This document shows, in pieces, positions 9,825-18,635 of a stretch of 64,000 bases of DNA (positions are counted from its first letter, which is position 1; each line of letters starts with the position of its first letter). A program made the translations under genes and the position numbers. The notes beneath the pieces are model-generated. The model saw only the letters and a program-made list of their open reading frames with translations. It searched no databases and was not told where the DNA came from. Source of the stretch: Paraburkholderia ribeironis (lineage in GTDB: Bacteria > Pseudomonadota > Gammaproteobacteria > Burkholderiales > Burkholderiaceae); the NCBI RefSeq assembly GCF_900019265.1, contig NZ_CYGX02000012.1:1-64000 (forward strand). The letters run 5' to 3'.

Positions 9825-9849
9825 GATAGACAGATATCACCTGTCTATC
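9825..9849. promoter_or_regulatory. 9-bp perfect inverted repeat
   Basis: GATAGACAG (9825-9833) and CTGTCTATC (9841-9849) are exact reverse complements around a 7-bp spacer. No T-tract follows on either strand, so it looks more like a protein-binding dyad than a terminator. It sits directly before the 79-bp duplicated segment in a gene-free gap. Confidence 0.5.
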
Positions 9850-9862
9850 ACGATTTTCGCCG

Positions 9863-10014
9863 GCGCGGATTCACGACGGTTGTGCAAGCGTGCGCCCGGA
9901 AAACCGGACCCACGAGCGATCGCCCGTGCAGGTATGCGCCAGCGCGGATTCACAACGGTTGCGCAAGCGTGCACCCGGAAAGCCGGACCCACGAGCGATC
10001 ACCCGTGCAGGTAT
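9863..10014. repeat. 79-bp tandem duplication in non-coding DNA
   Basis: Two copies, 9863-9941 and 9942-10014, begin GCGCGGATTCAC and end CCGTGCAGGTAT, with only scattered base differences. A third partial start (CGGATTCACG) follows at about 10016. Each copy includes a small dyad around CCCGGAAA-CCGG. No frame gives a convincing protein. The gene-free stretch 9585-10094 therefore holds the SOS box, the dyad and this duplication. Confidence 0.85.
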
Positions 10015-10094
10015 CCGGATTCACGCCGAAGCGCTCGCGTACCACGCGCTCGCCCGCGCCGATCGCCTGGCCGGTTTGACTACCGACGCCTCGC

Positions 10095-11645
10095 TCAAGT
10101 GCGCCTCGCTGGCACCAGGCCGTCGCCGCGGTTGACGCTGCACTGCACCGCCCAGCGGCTCCCGAGCGCTGGCGCAATGTAGCCGATCTTTTCCACCGGT
10201 TGTTTGGTGACGGGGTGTCGTCCGCTGAATTCGATCCAGCCACCACCCTGATCGACCGCGCGCCAGCTGGCTTCACGGATCGCGGATTGATCGTCGCCCG
10301 GCAGCGCCTCTTCGCGCAGCTTGCCGGCCTTGCCCGGGTCGGAGCCGAAGGCACGGAAATAGTCATCCCGGTCCGCCACTACGATGTAGAGGTCGCGATC
10401 GAAAAAGCCGCCCTTCGGGTCGTGAAAGCGCCGTACAGCGTTTTCCGGCCCCTCGGTATCGACCAGTCGAGCCGCACGCTCCGCCATGGCCCGAGCCTCC
10501 CCGGCACAGCCCTGGCGTAGCCGGATATATTTGACCCCGTCGCTCAGCCGATCGGCGCGGGCCTGCATCAGACTCGCCGTTTCCACCGATCCGCCGACCA
10601 TCTGGCCATTGCGCTGGGTGATGTCGTCCAGCACCTCGACCGCCTGAGCGATCTCCTGCAACCCAGTGGTCTGCTCGCTGCTCGAGCGCGCGACGTCGCC
10701 CAGCAAAGTCGCCACCTGGCTGACCGCGTCAACCGCACGCGCCAACAGATTCCTGCTGCCTTCGATGGCTTGCACCCCGTCGGTCACCTCGTCGCGAGAG
10801 TGCTGGATGAGTTTCTTGATTTCCCCTGCCGCTTGCGCGCTACGCTGCGCCAAGGCACGCACTTCGGCGGCAACCACGGCGAAACCGCGGCCGGAATCGC
10901 CGGCCCGGGCGGCCTCCACGGCGGCGTTGAGCGCGAGGATGTTGGTCTGGAAGGCGATGCCGTCGATCACGCCGAGTATCTCCCCCATCTCGCGTGAACG
11001 TTGCTCGATGCGCTCGATGCTTTCGACCGAAGCGCGCACCGCCGCCTGCCCCGCGACCGCATCGGAATGCGCGCGGGCGGACCGCTCATCGGCTTGCTGC
11101 GTCTGATCGGTGTTGTAGCGCACGGCTTCCAGCAACGCGTCGAGCGAGGCACGGGTCTGCTCCAGGCTGGCAGCCTGCGATTCGGTTCGCCGCGACAGCA
11201 AGGTGGCATGCTGGGTCGCCTGGGCTCCGCCCATCGCGATCAGCTCGGCTTCGCTGCGGATGCGCGCCACCATCTGGGACAACTGATAGGCGAGCAGGCG
11301 GCCCTGTTCGCCCAGCGCCGCCAGTTCGTCGCGCCCCGGCAACGATACGTCGCGTACCAGATCGCCGTCGCACAGCGCGCTCAACTGGGCCCGCAAGGTC
11401 GAGCTCGCATGGATCAGCCCAGCCCCGAACAGGCCGAAAATCGCGAGGAACTGCGCCAATCCCAACACGGCGCCATAAACGCCGTACCAGCACGCCGCCG
11501 CGACGGCGCCGATGGCGCTAAGCGCGGCAATGGTCCACTGGACCCGCAGGCTCCACCGTCGCAACGCATACCTGAGCGGCAGAGAGGAGGATTGTGCGTG
11601 GGACAGGCCGGCGCTCACGCGCGGTGTCTCTGTATAGCTCGACAT
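10095..11645 (-). CDS. Methyl-accepting chemotaxis protein with C-terminal Cache-like domain
   Basis: Chemoreceptor of 516 residues. Two hydrophobic segments near residues 37-80 anchor it, then a long coiled-coil signalling domain runs to about residue 370. The conserved hairpin tip reads [28 protein letters not shown] (key part [16 protein letters not shown]). After it, residues ~385-510 (with [21 protein letters not shown] and a WIEFSGRHP segment) resemble a single Cache sensor fold. With no membrane segment in between, this sensor would be cytoplasmic, which is unusual. The start at 11645 follows GGGGAG. There is no C-terminal NWETF-like pentapeptide for CheR/CheB. Confidence 0.88.
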   Translation of the reverse strand: MSSYTETPRVSAGLSHAQSSSLPLRYALRRWSLRVQWTIAALSAIGAVAAACWYGVYGAVLGLAQFLAIFGLFGAGLIHASSTLRAQLSALCDGDLVRDVSLPGRDELAALGEQGRLLAYQLSQMVARIRSEAELIAMGGAQATQHATLLSRRTESQAASLEQTRASLDALLEAVRYNTDQTQQADERSARAHSDAVAGQAAVRASVESIERIEQRSREMGEILGVIDGIAFQTNILALNAAVEAARAGDSGRGFAVVAAEVRALAQRSAQAAGEIKKLIQHSRDEVTDGVQAIEGSRNLLARAVDAVSQVATLLGDVARSSSEQTTGLQEIAQAVEVLDDITQRNGQMVGGSVETASLMQARADRLSDGVKYIRLRQGCAGEARAMAERAARLVDTEGPENAVRRFHDPKGGFFDRDLYIVVADRDDYFRAFGSDPGKAGKLREEALPGDDQSAIREASWRAVDQGGGWIEFSGRHPVTKQPVEKIGYIAPALGSRWAVQCSVNRGDGLVPARRT

Positions 11646-12156
11646 GAATATTCTCCCCACCGTATTTTTGGCTTTTGTCTTCGGTCGCTTGCCAGGAGCA
11701 TGGGAATGCAACCCGACAGCACGTCGCTGGCGTGCATATTCTTCTGTTGCGGGAGACGCCCCGTAAGCGAGGTCATCACGGAACGCGTCGCTCCAGCAGG
11801 CCTCTGTCTCCCTTGATTTTTGCTGTACGCAACGCTCGCCGCAAAGGCTTGCGCGCGGCGATTTTGCCATACGGGTGGCAAGCACAGTTATCGCAAATGC
11901 CATCGTCCCCCTTCTATTCTTTTTATCGCGCGAATGCGCTCCGGCATGCTGGCCCGGATCGATGCACAATGATTAACCCACGGGAGCCTGCAACGCAGGT
12001 GTGAAGGTGCGCACCACTCGCCAGCGTACGGTCGGAACAATCGCCCGACACAGTGGCGCGGACATAGCAGCCGGAGTAACGCCCGGCCGCCCGTGGCATT
12101 CCATTGCCTGGAACAAAGAGCAATGCTTGGTCGCCTGGGCGCAGCCGAGCCGGCGC
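11646..12156. other. Gene-free stretch upstream of the chemoreceptor
   Basis: About 510 bp without a convincing coding region on either strand. Short frames here lack family resemblance and good ribosome binding sites. The sequence near 11915-11935 is locally AT-rich. The chemoreceptor promoter is presumably within this stretch, but I cannot assign it. Confidence 0.5.
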
Positions 12157-12196
12157 AAAAAAAAGCGCGCGTGGCTGATTGCTCAGCGTCGCGCGC
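12157..12196 (-). terminator. Strong rho-independent terminator ending the 12-32 kb locus
   Basis: Minus strand: GCGCGCG pairs with CGCGCGC and an inner GCTGA pairs with TCAGC around a GCAA tetraloop (12165-12196), followed by eight T residues (12164..12157). It is 28 bp past the stop of the proline-racemase-family gene. Confidence 0.92.
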
Positions 12197-12223
12197 CAAC
12201 CTTGGACCTCCGCTGCAATCGGT

Positions 12224-13231
12224 CTATCGAACGAGGAACCCGTACGTCAAGGGATCCCGCTCATCGATGATCCAGTTCGCAAAGCCACACACGAAGGCCT
12301 TACCTTCGACTTCAGGAATAACGGCCTTGAATTCGCCCACCGTCGTCTCGCTCAGCACACGCCCTTTGAACACCGTACCGATGATCGATTCGTTCACCAG
12401 CGTTTCGTCCTTTGCCAACTGTCCACGCAGATAGAGCTGCGCAACACGCCCAGCCGTACCGGAACCGGTCGGCGAGCGGTCCACCTCCCGGTCGGCAAAG
12501 ACGCAGCAATTCGCCTGCGTCGAACCGGTGTGGCGCGGCGCATTGGCGATAATAGTCCCGTAGATATGGTTGATCTCCGGGATCTGCGGATGCTCCACGG
12601 CAAACGCCTTGTTGGCGGCCGTCTTCACCTGCGCGCCGAAGCGGACCAGCTCTTCCACCGACGACTCGCGAACTTCGAGCCCGTGTGGTTTGCCATCGGT
12701 GTAGAAGTAAAACGCGCCACCGAACGCGATGTCGCCAGTCACCTTTCCGAACGACGGCGTTTGAACCGTGACGTCCTTCCTCCAGATGAACGAGGGAACA
12801 TTGACGAAGCGTACGTTGCCAGCATGCTCGCCATCCCATTGCACGAATGCTTCAATGAACCCGCATGGCGCGTCGATCCCGACACGCGTCTCGGGAATCC
12901 GACGCTGCACCCAGCCCAACTCGACCGCTGCGGTGGAGAGGGCAATGACACCGTGGCCGCAGTGGTCGCTGTAGCCTTCGTTATGAACGAAGATGATGCC
13001 GAAATCGGCGTTCGGACTCACCGGTTCCGTCAAATAACCACCGTACATGTCAGCATGGCCGCGCGGTTCGAACATCAGCGCGCGGCGGATATCGTCGGCG
13101 TTCTCTTTCAGCCATGCGCGTCGCTTGACGATCGTTTCGCCCGGCAGCCTCGGCAGACCGCTGGTGACGATGCGGAAAGCTTCACCGCCGGTGTGGACTT
13201 CGACAGTCGAGATGGTGCGGGAGATTTTCAT
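12224..13231 (-). CDS. trans-3-hydroxy-L-proline dehydratase-like (proline racemase superfamily)
   Basis: Member of the proline racemase / 4-hydroxyproline epimerase fold, 335 residues. The first catalytic cysteine is present in SDHCGHGV. The second position reads DRSPTGSGTAG, with Thr where racemases and 4-hydroxyproline epimerases have Cys. In this family Cys/Thr is the pattern of trans-3-hydroxy-L-proline dehydratases, which make Delta1-pyrroline-2-carboxylate. The gene is the last of the minus-strand locus, after an ABC binding protein, and just before a strong terminator. Together with the FAD dehydrogenase genes it suggests hydroxyproline-type substrates. Confidence 0.85.
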   Translation of the reverse strand: MKISRTISTVEVHTGGEAFRIVTSGLPRLPGETIVKRRAWLKENADDIRRALMFEPRGHADMYGGYLTEPVSPNADFGIIFVHNEGYSDHCGHGVIALSTAAVELGWVQRRIPETRVGIDAPCGFIEAFVQWDGEHAGNVRFVNVPSFIWRKDVTVQTPSFGKVTGDIAFGGAFYFYTDGKPHGLEVRESSVEELVRFGAQVKTAANKAFAVEHPQIPEINHIYGTIIANAPRHTGSTQANCCVFADREVDRSPTGSGTAGRVAQLYLRGQLAKDETLVNESIIGTVFKGRVLSETTVGEFKAVIPEVEGKAFVCGFANWIIDERDPLTYGFLVR

Positions 13232-13366
13232 GTCTGCTTCGCGTAGTTAGTGGCTCATTCGCAAAAATAGCGCAGTTCAATCGCCGCCCAGCCGCTGCCG
13301 AAGATCCGTTCGGCAAGGTCTTGATGAAGCGCAGAAGCTGGCAGAGTGAATCTGCCGACAGCAGCG

Positions 13367-14938
13367 CTACGCGCTCAACCACACATTTTCCGCGAACGAA
13401 AACCCCATCATGCCGCCCGTCGGAATTGCGCCAAGTCCCTTCAGCTTCACGTCGTAACCATCGAGCAAACTCAGGAACGCCGGAATGCCGATCCCGCCTT
13501 CGTTGCTGACGATGGTCTGCATATCCGCATAGATCTGCTTGCGTTTGGCATCGTCGGTCTCCGCACGCGCGGCGAGCAGCAGTTGGTCGAATTGCGCATT
13601 CTTCCAGCCCGACTCGTTCCACGGCGCATCGGACTTGAAAAACTGCGTGAACAATACATCGGCACTCGGACGCGGATTGATGCTGCCAAAGCCAAGCGGA
13701 TGCTTCATCCAATGGTTCGACCAGTAACCATCGGTCGGGACCCGGTTCACCGTCAGGTTCACGCCGATCTTCTGCGCGCTCTGCTGCATCAGCACGGCCA
13801 TTTCGATCGAACCGTTAGCCGCCGTGGTGGCGAAGATCGGCGGCACCGTGGCGCCCACGGCACCTGCCTTCTGCAGATGGAACTTTGCGCGATCCAGGTC
13901 GTACGGCCGCTGCGGCAGGCCTGCGAAGAAGTATCGGTGCGAGGGTGGAATCGGCTGATCGTTGCCCACCACGGCATAGCCGCGAAACACTGAATTCCTG
14001 ATCTGCTCGCGGTCGAACAGATACTTCATGCCCTGCACGAAATCCGGATTACCGGTGAGCGGATTGTCGCGACGCATGATCAGATCGGTATAGAGACCGG
14101 ACTTGGTCTCCTGGATCGCATAGCCGGGTGTCGACGCAATGCGCTGCGTGGCGCGCGGATCGACCGCGGCGATCAGATGCACATCGCCGGACAGCAACGC
14201 ATTGACGCGCGCAGCGTCGTCGCCGATGCCGATCAACTCCACTTCATCCAGATAGGGCTTGCCTGGTCGCCAGTAATTCGCGTTGCGCACGCCGACGGTC
14301 GTGACGCCCGGCTTGAAGGTCTTCACCTTGAATGGCCCGGTGCCCACCGCGGTGGAAAAGTCGCTGACGCCGTTCTTGACGATCACGAGTTGCGGCGTCG
14401 CGAGGATCGACGGAAGGTCGGCGTTGGGCTGCGTGAGCGTGATCTGGATTTCGTTGGGGCCGGTCGCCTTGATGTCGTCGAACTGATCGGCGACCGACTT
14501 CACTTTCGACCCCGTCGCCGGATTCTTGTGTCGCAACAACGAATACACGACGTCGGCAGTATCGAGCGACTTGCCGTCGTGGAACGTCACACCCTTGCGC
14601 AATTTGACGATCCAGACCTTCGCATCGCTGCTCGCGAACGACTCGGCGAGCGCGGGTTGCGGCGTCAGGCTGGCATCGAACTGCGTGAGCCCGCTATAGA
14701 ACATGAAGAAGCGGATGTAGTCGGTGCCCGTCGATCCCTTCGCAGGATCGAGCGTGTCGGCGGTCGAACTTGCGTCGTACGCGGCGCGAATCTTGCCGCC
14801 CTTCTTCGGGGTGTCGGCCAAGGCCTTCGACGCCCCCGCCAGCATCCCGCCCGCACCGGTCGCGAGGATGCCGCCCGCTGCCAATACACGCATCATGTCA
14901 CGGCGGCTAAAGCCGCCGGGTTTGTTTTCGTCGCTCAC
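13367..14938 (-). CDS. Peptide-type ABC transporter substrate-binding protein (copy 1)
   Basis: Periplasmic family 5 solute-binding protein, 523 residues. A twin-arginine signal is visible (GFSRRDMMRVLAAGG followed by a hydrophobic stretch to about residue 38), so export is by Tat. The mature part has family landmarks WIVKLRKGVTFHDGK and NPLTGNPDFVQGMKYLFD. The GTG start at 14938 follows AAGGAG at good spacing. It is very similar throughout to the protein at 31005-32582 at the other end of the locus. No permease lies beside it, so it probably shares the permeases at 28903-30878. Confidence 0.92.
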   Translation of the reverse strand: MSDENKPGGFSRRDMMRVLAAGGILATGAGGMLAGASKALADTPKKGGKIRAAYDASSTADTLDPAKGSTGTDYIRFFMFYSGLTQFDASLTPQPALAESFASSDAKVWIVKLRKGVTFHDGKSLDTADVVYSLLRHKNPATGSKVKSVADQFDDIKATGPNEIQITLTQPNADLPSILATPQLVIVKNGVSDFSTAVGTGPFKVKTFKPGVTTVGVRNANYWRPGKPYLDEVELIGIGDDAARVNALLSGDVHLIAAVDPRATQRIASTPGYAIQETKSGLYTDLIMRRDNPLTGNPDFVQGMKYLFDREQIRNSVFRGYAVVGNDQPIPPSHRYFFAGLPQRPYDLDRAKFHLQKAGAVGATVPPIFATTAANGSIEMAVLMQQSAQKIGVNLTVNRVPTDGYWSNHWMKHPLGFGSINPRPSADVLFTQFFKSDAPWNESGWKNAQFDQLLLAARAETDDAKRKQIYADMQTIVSNEGGIGIPAFLSLLDGYDVKLKGLGAIPTGGMMGFSFAENVWLSA

Positions 14939-15097
14939 GGTGCCTGCTCCTTCGTCCAAAGTGGAACACGTCCAGTTCTTCGCTGGGATGGCCGGGCTGC
15001 GTCGATGCGTGGCGTCGTGCACTTCGAGGCCGCCAAACTCGTCGAGACCCGGTGAAAGCGACGCGCACATCAAGCAGGAAGGGCGCGGGCTCAATGC

Positions 15098-15108
15098 ATT
15101 TAAGCATC
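15098..15108 (-). promoter_or_regulatory. Motif shared by the two binding-protein leaders
   Basis: GATGCTTAAAT (minus strand) occurs identically here and at 32637-32647 upstream of the second binding-protein gene, in both cases preceded by TTTGG. TGC-TTAAAT resembles an extended -10 box. No good -35 could be placed, so promoter function is tentative. Confidence 0.35.
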
Positions 15109-15241
15109 GCCAAATTAACCAGAATGCCGATAAGGCGGCGGATACAGACGGCGCGAGTCGTTTTGGCGGCGATCTTCAGCATAAATTGCTGCGGCTCGGC
15201 GCAAGCGGTCCACATGCGCGAGCTGTTCGGCAACCGGGCGC

Positions 15242-15676
15242 TTACGGAACCGAAGGATGCACGACGTAATCGCCGGGCGTCACGCCGACGGTCCGTCTGA
15301 AATGGCGGCCCAGATGACTCTGATCGAAGAAGCCGACTTCGGTCGCCACCACCGAAGGCGGTATCCCGTGACGCAGCAGTGTCTGCGCGTGCCGGATGCG
15401 CACGAGGCACACATAGCGATGCGGTGAAATGCCGACTTCCTGGCGAAACAGCGTAGCGAAGCGAGACACGCTCAGCCCGGCGATCGCGGCGAGCGTAGCG
15501 AGGCTGACGGGTTGCGCAAAATATGTTTCGATAAACGCGACCGCGCGCTCGACTGCGCGTGAGGTCGAGCGGCGCGCATCGGGCGCAGCCGCTGGCGCCG
15601 GTGGCAGCCCGCACGGCGCACTGGAGGGTACGGCGACTGGCATTTCTCGCGCCGCATAGTCGAGCTTCTTCCCCAT
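15242..15676 (-). CDS. AraC-family regulator consisting mainly of the DNA-binding domain
   Basis: 144 residues, of which about 50-140 form the two helix-turn-helix motifs of AraC/XylS proteins. Signature parts are SLATLAAIAGLSVSRFATLF and the C-terminal VGFFDQSHLGRHFRRTVGVT. The N-terminal 45 residues are too short for a ligand-binding domain and are Pro/Ala-rich. It lies 11 bp after the FAD oxidoreductase gene and ahead of binding protein 1, so it is probably co-transcribed with the operon it controls. How it senses an effector is not evident. Confidence 0.88.
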   Translation of the reverse strand: MGKKLDYAAREMPVAVPSSAPCGLPPAPAAAPDARRSTSRAVERAVAFIETYFAQPVSLATLAAIAGLSVSRFATLFRQEVGISPHRYVCLVRIRHAQTLLRHGIPPSVVATEVGFFDQSHLGRHFRRTVGVTPGDYVVHPSVP

Positions 15677-15687
15677 GGACGGACCCG

Positions 15688-16842
15688 CTACGCCGCAACC
15701 GGGACGGAGTTCGGCGTGGTGGCGAAACGCTGGATCGCGAACGGATCGATCGGCGTGCTGGTCGCGCCCGTGTCGATCAGCTCGGCCATCACGTCGCCGA
15801 CGCCCGGCCCCAACTGGAAGCCGTGACCGCAAAAGCCAAACGCGTAATACAGCCCGTCGACCTTGCCACTGCGTCCCATGATCGGCCGATCGTCGGGCAT
15901 ATACCCTTCGACGCCGCTCCACACGCGGATGATGTTCAGCCGCGTCAGCGCGGGTGCGAGCCGCGCCATCTGTCTGAATTGCAGCAACGTGCTTTCCGGC
16001 AACACTTTGGCGCGCCGTTCGTCGAGATAGGCAGGACCGCGTGCACATCCGCCGATCACGATGTTGCCACGCTCCACCTGGCGGAAATACAGCACTTCCT
16101 CGATGAGCGGCGACGACACGCCGACCACCGGACGGATCGCGTAAGGCACCGGCTCGGTGACGGCCATTTGCGGACCGTGGACCGCAATCGGCACCGCCTC
16201 GCCGAATTGCTCGCTCAACTGACTGCCCCATGCGCCAGCGGTAATCAGCAGGTTCGGCGCGCAGAACGTGCGGCCATCGGTGCTGGTCGCGCGAAACAGA
16301 TCGCCGTCTTTTTCGACGGCGGCGATTTCGGTGTTCTCTTCGATGCGCGCGCCCGCACGCGCCGCGGCGCGTCCGAAAGCGGGCGCGGCCAGACGCGGAT
16401 TCGCGTGACCGTCCATCACCGAATGCGACGCACACAGCACTTCGTCACCGAGAAACGGAAACTTCGCGCGCATCTGCGCGCCGCGATACAGATCGAGCTT
16501 GAGCCCGTATTGCGCCGCTTCGCGCGCATAGATTTCGAATGCGTCGTCCTGCTCCTGCCGGTAGCACACGCGAATGTGACCGGACATCAGAAACTCCGCG
16601 CTGTGTCCGATCAGCTCGGGAAGCTTGCCCCAGATCTCGCGTGAACGGTTCGCCAGCGGCAACTGCGGCAGAAAACGTCCCTGACGGCGCACGTTGCCGA
16701 AGTTCGTCCCGCTCGCCTGCTGACCGACGAGACCGCGTTCGAGCAGCACCACCGAGCGACCTCGCTGGCGCAAAAAAAACGCTGCGGCAACACCCATGAA
16801 CCCACCGCCGACAATCACCACATCCGCATCGATCCGGCTCAT
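15688..16842 (-). CDS. FAD-dependent amino/imino acid dehydrogenase, beta-type subunit
   Basis: DAO-superfamily flavoprotein of 384 residues with the N-terminal dinucleotide fold DADVVIVGGGFMGVAAAFFL and a C-terminal GFCGHGFQLGPGVG motif, as in sarcosine oxidase beta and D-hydroxyproline dehydrogenase (HcnC/LhpB-like) subunits. Its start overlaps the stop of the next upstream gene as ATGA. Together with that gene and the small [2Fe-2S] protein it forms the classical three-subunit dehydrogenase. The likely reaction is oxidation of a cyclic secondary amine, possibly D-hydroxyproline; the exact substrate is inferred from context. Confidence 0.87.
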   Translation of the reverse strand: MSRIDADVVIVGGGFMGVAAAFFLRQRGRSVVLLERGLVGQQASGTNFGNVRRQGRFLPQLPLANRSREIWGKLPELIGHSAEFLMSGHIRVCYRQEQDDAFEIYAREAAQYGLKLDLYRGAQMRAKFPFLGDEVLCASHSVMDGHANPRLAAPAFGRAAARAGARIEENTEIAAVEKDGDLFRATSTDGRTFCAPNLLITAGAWGSQLSEQFGEAVPIAVHGPQMAVTEPVPYAIRPVVGVSSPLIEEVLYFRQVERGNIVIGGCARGPAYLDERRAKVLPESTLLQFRQMARLAPALTRLNIIRVWSGVEGYMPDDRPIMGRSGKVDGLYYAFGFCGHGFQLGPGVGDVMAELIDTGATSTPIDPFAIQRFATTPNSVPVAA

Positions 16843-18251
16843 TTTTCCTCCGCTACCTGAGTGGATTCAGGCGCCACGACGCTCACCGCAATAGTCGAGA
16901 TCGCAAACGGCTTGACCGGCGCCTGGCCACGCAACCGGCCCACCTTGTCGAGCGGCACACCGCCTGCGGCGGCGATGATTTCCGCTGCCGCGTGAGCGCA
17001 GTAGCGCCCCTGGCACCGTCCCATACCGACGCGGCTGAACGCCTTCGCGCGGTTCGCCTCGCATGCGCCTTCGTCGCGCGTCACGCGGCGCAACTCGCCC
17101 GCACTGATCCCCTCGCAGCGGCACACGATGGTGTCGTCGGACAGCCGCGCGGCCTGTTGCGCAGGCCACGGAAACGCCGCGGCGAGACCGGCGCGAAAGC
17201 GGTCCATCTTCGCGCGCTCGCGCGTCAATGCGTCGACGCGTGCGGCATCGACGGGTCGTCCCAGGTCCTGCAGAACCGCCAGCGCTGCCAGCGCGCCGGC
17301 GGCTTCCGCGCCATCGGCGCCGAGCACGCGCACACCGTCGCCGGCGAGATAAACCGTCTTGACCGAACTGCGCCCCATCTCGTCGAGCTGCGGCAACCAC
17401 TGATGCGTCGACCCATCGAACGTGAACGCGCAACCGGCCAGGTCCGCAAGCTGCGTCTCGGGACGCAGGTGATAGCCGAGCGCGAGCGCATCGCATGCAA
17501 TACGCTGCACGTTGCCGCTCGAATCACGATAGCTCACGCCTTCGACACCGCGCCGGTCGTCGCCGTGGATCTCCAGCGGCTCGATGCCGCTCACCATCCT
17601 GACGCCGCTTTTCTTCAGCGCTCTGACGAGCGCCGCGCCCTTGCGCAGCACATCCGGCCGCGCGAGCAGCTTCGGCAAGGCGCGCACGCGCTTGCTGAAC
17701 GGCGACGTATCGAGCACTGCCGCGACCTTCGCGCCCGCTTGCACGTACTGGTTCGCGACCAGATACAGCAGTGGTCCGGAACCCATGAACACCACGTTGC
17801 CGCCGATCGCGCATGCCTGCGCCTTCAGCGCGATCTGCGACGCGCCGAGGCTATAGGTGCCGGCGAATTGCCAGCCTTTGACCGGCATCAGACGGTCGGT
17901 CGCGCCAGGGCAAAGAATCAACGCGTCATAAGCATGATTGCTCGCGACGCCTTCACGCGCCGTGTACAGCTTGCCGCCAGCGACATTCCAGGCCAGCGTT
18001 TCGGGCAGGTAATCGACCGTGGCGCGCAACGCTTTGAAGCTGTCGTGCAGGTTCTTCGCACGCGCCGCTTCGGTGCCGTAGAGCTTGCTATACGAACGCG
18101 AAAACTGTTCCGGCTGACGGCGATAGATCTGTCCGCCGTCGCGCCGTCCTTCGTCGACGATCAATGGGCGGATGCCCGCCGCGACCAGCGTTTGCGCGCA
18201 GCGCACGCCGGCCGGTCCCGCGCCGACCACGATCACACGAGGTTGGGCCAT
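16839..18251 (-). CDS. FAD/[2Fe-2S] dehydrogenase, alpha-type subunit
   Basis: 470 residues. The N-terminal part is a pyridine-nucleotide-disulfide-type FAD fold (RVIVVGAGPAGVRCAQTL, then VVFMGSGPLLY). The C-terminal part carries a BFD-like iron-sulphur site with cysteines in VCRCEGIS and GMGRCQGRYC (about residues 370-425). This is the layout of HcnB/LhpE-like alpha subunits. The start at 18251 overlaps the end of the [2Fe-2S] gene by 19 bp, and its stop overlaps the beta subunit start. Confidence 0.88.
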   Translation of the reverse strand: MAQPRVIVVGAGPAGVRCAQTLVAAGIRPLIVDEGRRDGGQIYRRQPEQFSRSYSKLYGTEAARAKNLHDSFKALRATVDYLPETLAWNVAGGKLYTAREGVASNHAYDALILCPGATDRLMPVKGWQFAGTYSLGASQIALKAQACAIGGNVVFMGSGPLLYLVANQYVQAGAKVAAVLDTSPFSKRVRALPKLLARPDVLRKGAALVRALKKSGVRMVSGIEPLEIHGDDRRGVEGVSYRDSSGNVQRIACDALALGYHLRPETQLADLAGCAFTFDGSTHQWLPQLDEMGRSSVKTVYLAGDGVRVLGADGAEAAGALAALAVLQDLGRPVDAARVDALTRERAKMDRFRAGLAAAFPWPAQQAARLSDDTIVCRCEGISAGELRRVTRDEGACEANRAKAFSRVGMGRCQGRYCAHAAAEIIAAAGGVPLDKVGRLRGQAPVKPFAISTIAVSVVAPESTQVAEEK

Positions 18252-18541
18252 GACACCTCCGGCTGGCGGGTAACGATATCGAGGTCCGCGCTGACCATCG
18301 TGGTACACGCGCGCACGCGCTGGCCGTCGGTGGTCCAGACCCAGCAGTCCTGGCACGCGCCCATCATGCAGAAACCGGCGCGCACTTCCGCACCGAACTC
18401 CGAATGGCGAACGTGATCGGTATTGCACAGCATCGCGACCAGCAGCGTATCGCCTTCCAGGCCGGCGACCACCTCGCCGTCGATCCTGAACGACACCGCG
18501 CGGCGCCCAGTCTCGGCAAGCCGAACGAATCTCGACTTCAT
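18233..18541 (-). CDS. Small [2Fe-2S] ferredoxin-like subunit
   Basis: 102-residue HcnA/SoxA-like subunit that passes electrons within the dehydrogenase complex. Plant-type [2Fe-2S] ligands appear in AMLCNTDHVRHSEF, then GFCMMGACQDCWV and VRACTTMV. The start at 18541 (MKSRFVRLAE) follows ACAGGAGT. It is the first of the three overlapping genes and sits 94 bp downstream of another FAD oxidoreductase gene. Confidence 0.88.
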   Translation of the reverse strand: MKSRFVRLAETGRRAVSFRIDGEVVAGLEGDTLLVAMLCNTDHVRHSEFGAEVRAGFCMMGACQDCWVWTTDGQRVRACTTMVSADLDIVTRQPEVSWPNLV

Positions 18542-18635
18542 GTGCAGGACTCCTGTAGCACGCCGCCAACGCGGCGTCGATCGAAAGTGGCAACGGCGGC
18601 AAGCCTCGTCCGCGTGTCTGTCAAGAACGGCTTCA

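Noticed and set aside
9838..10182. Plus-strand short proteins over the 79-bp repeats
   Set aside because: They are low-complexity translations of duplicated non-coding DNA, without ribosome binding sites or family matches.
12224..13231. Proline racemase
   Set aside because: The second catalytic Cys is replaced by Thr, the pattern of the dehydratase branch.
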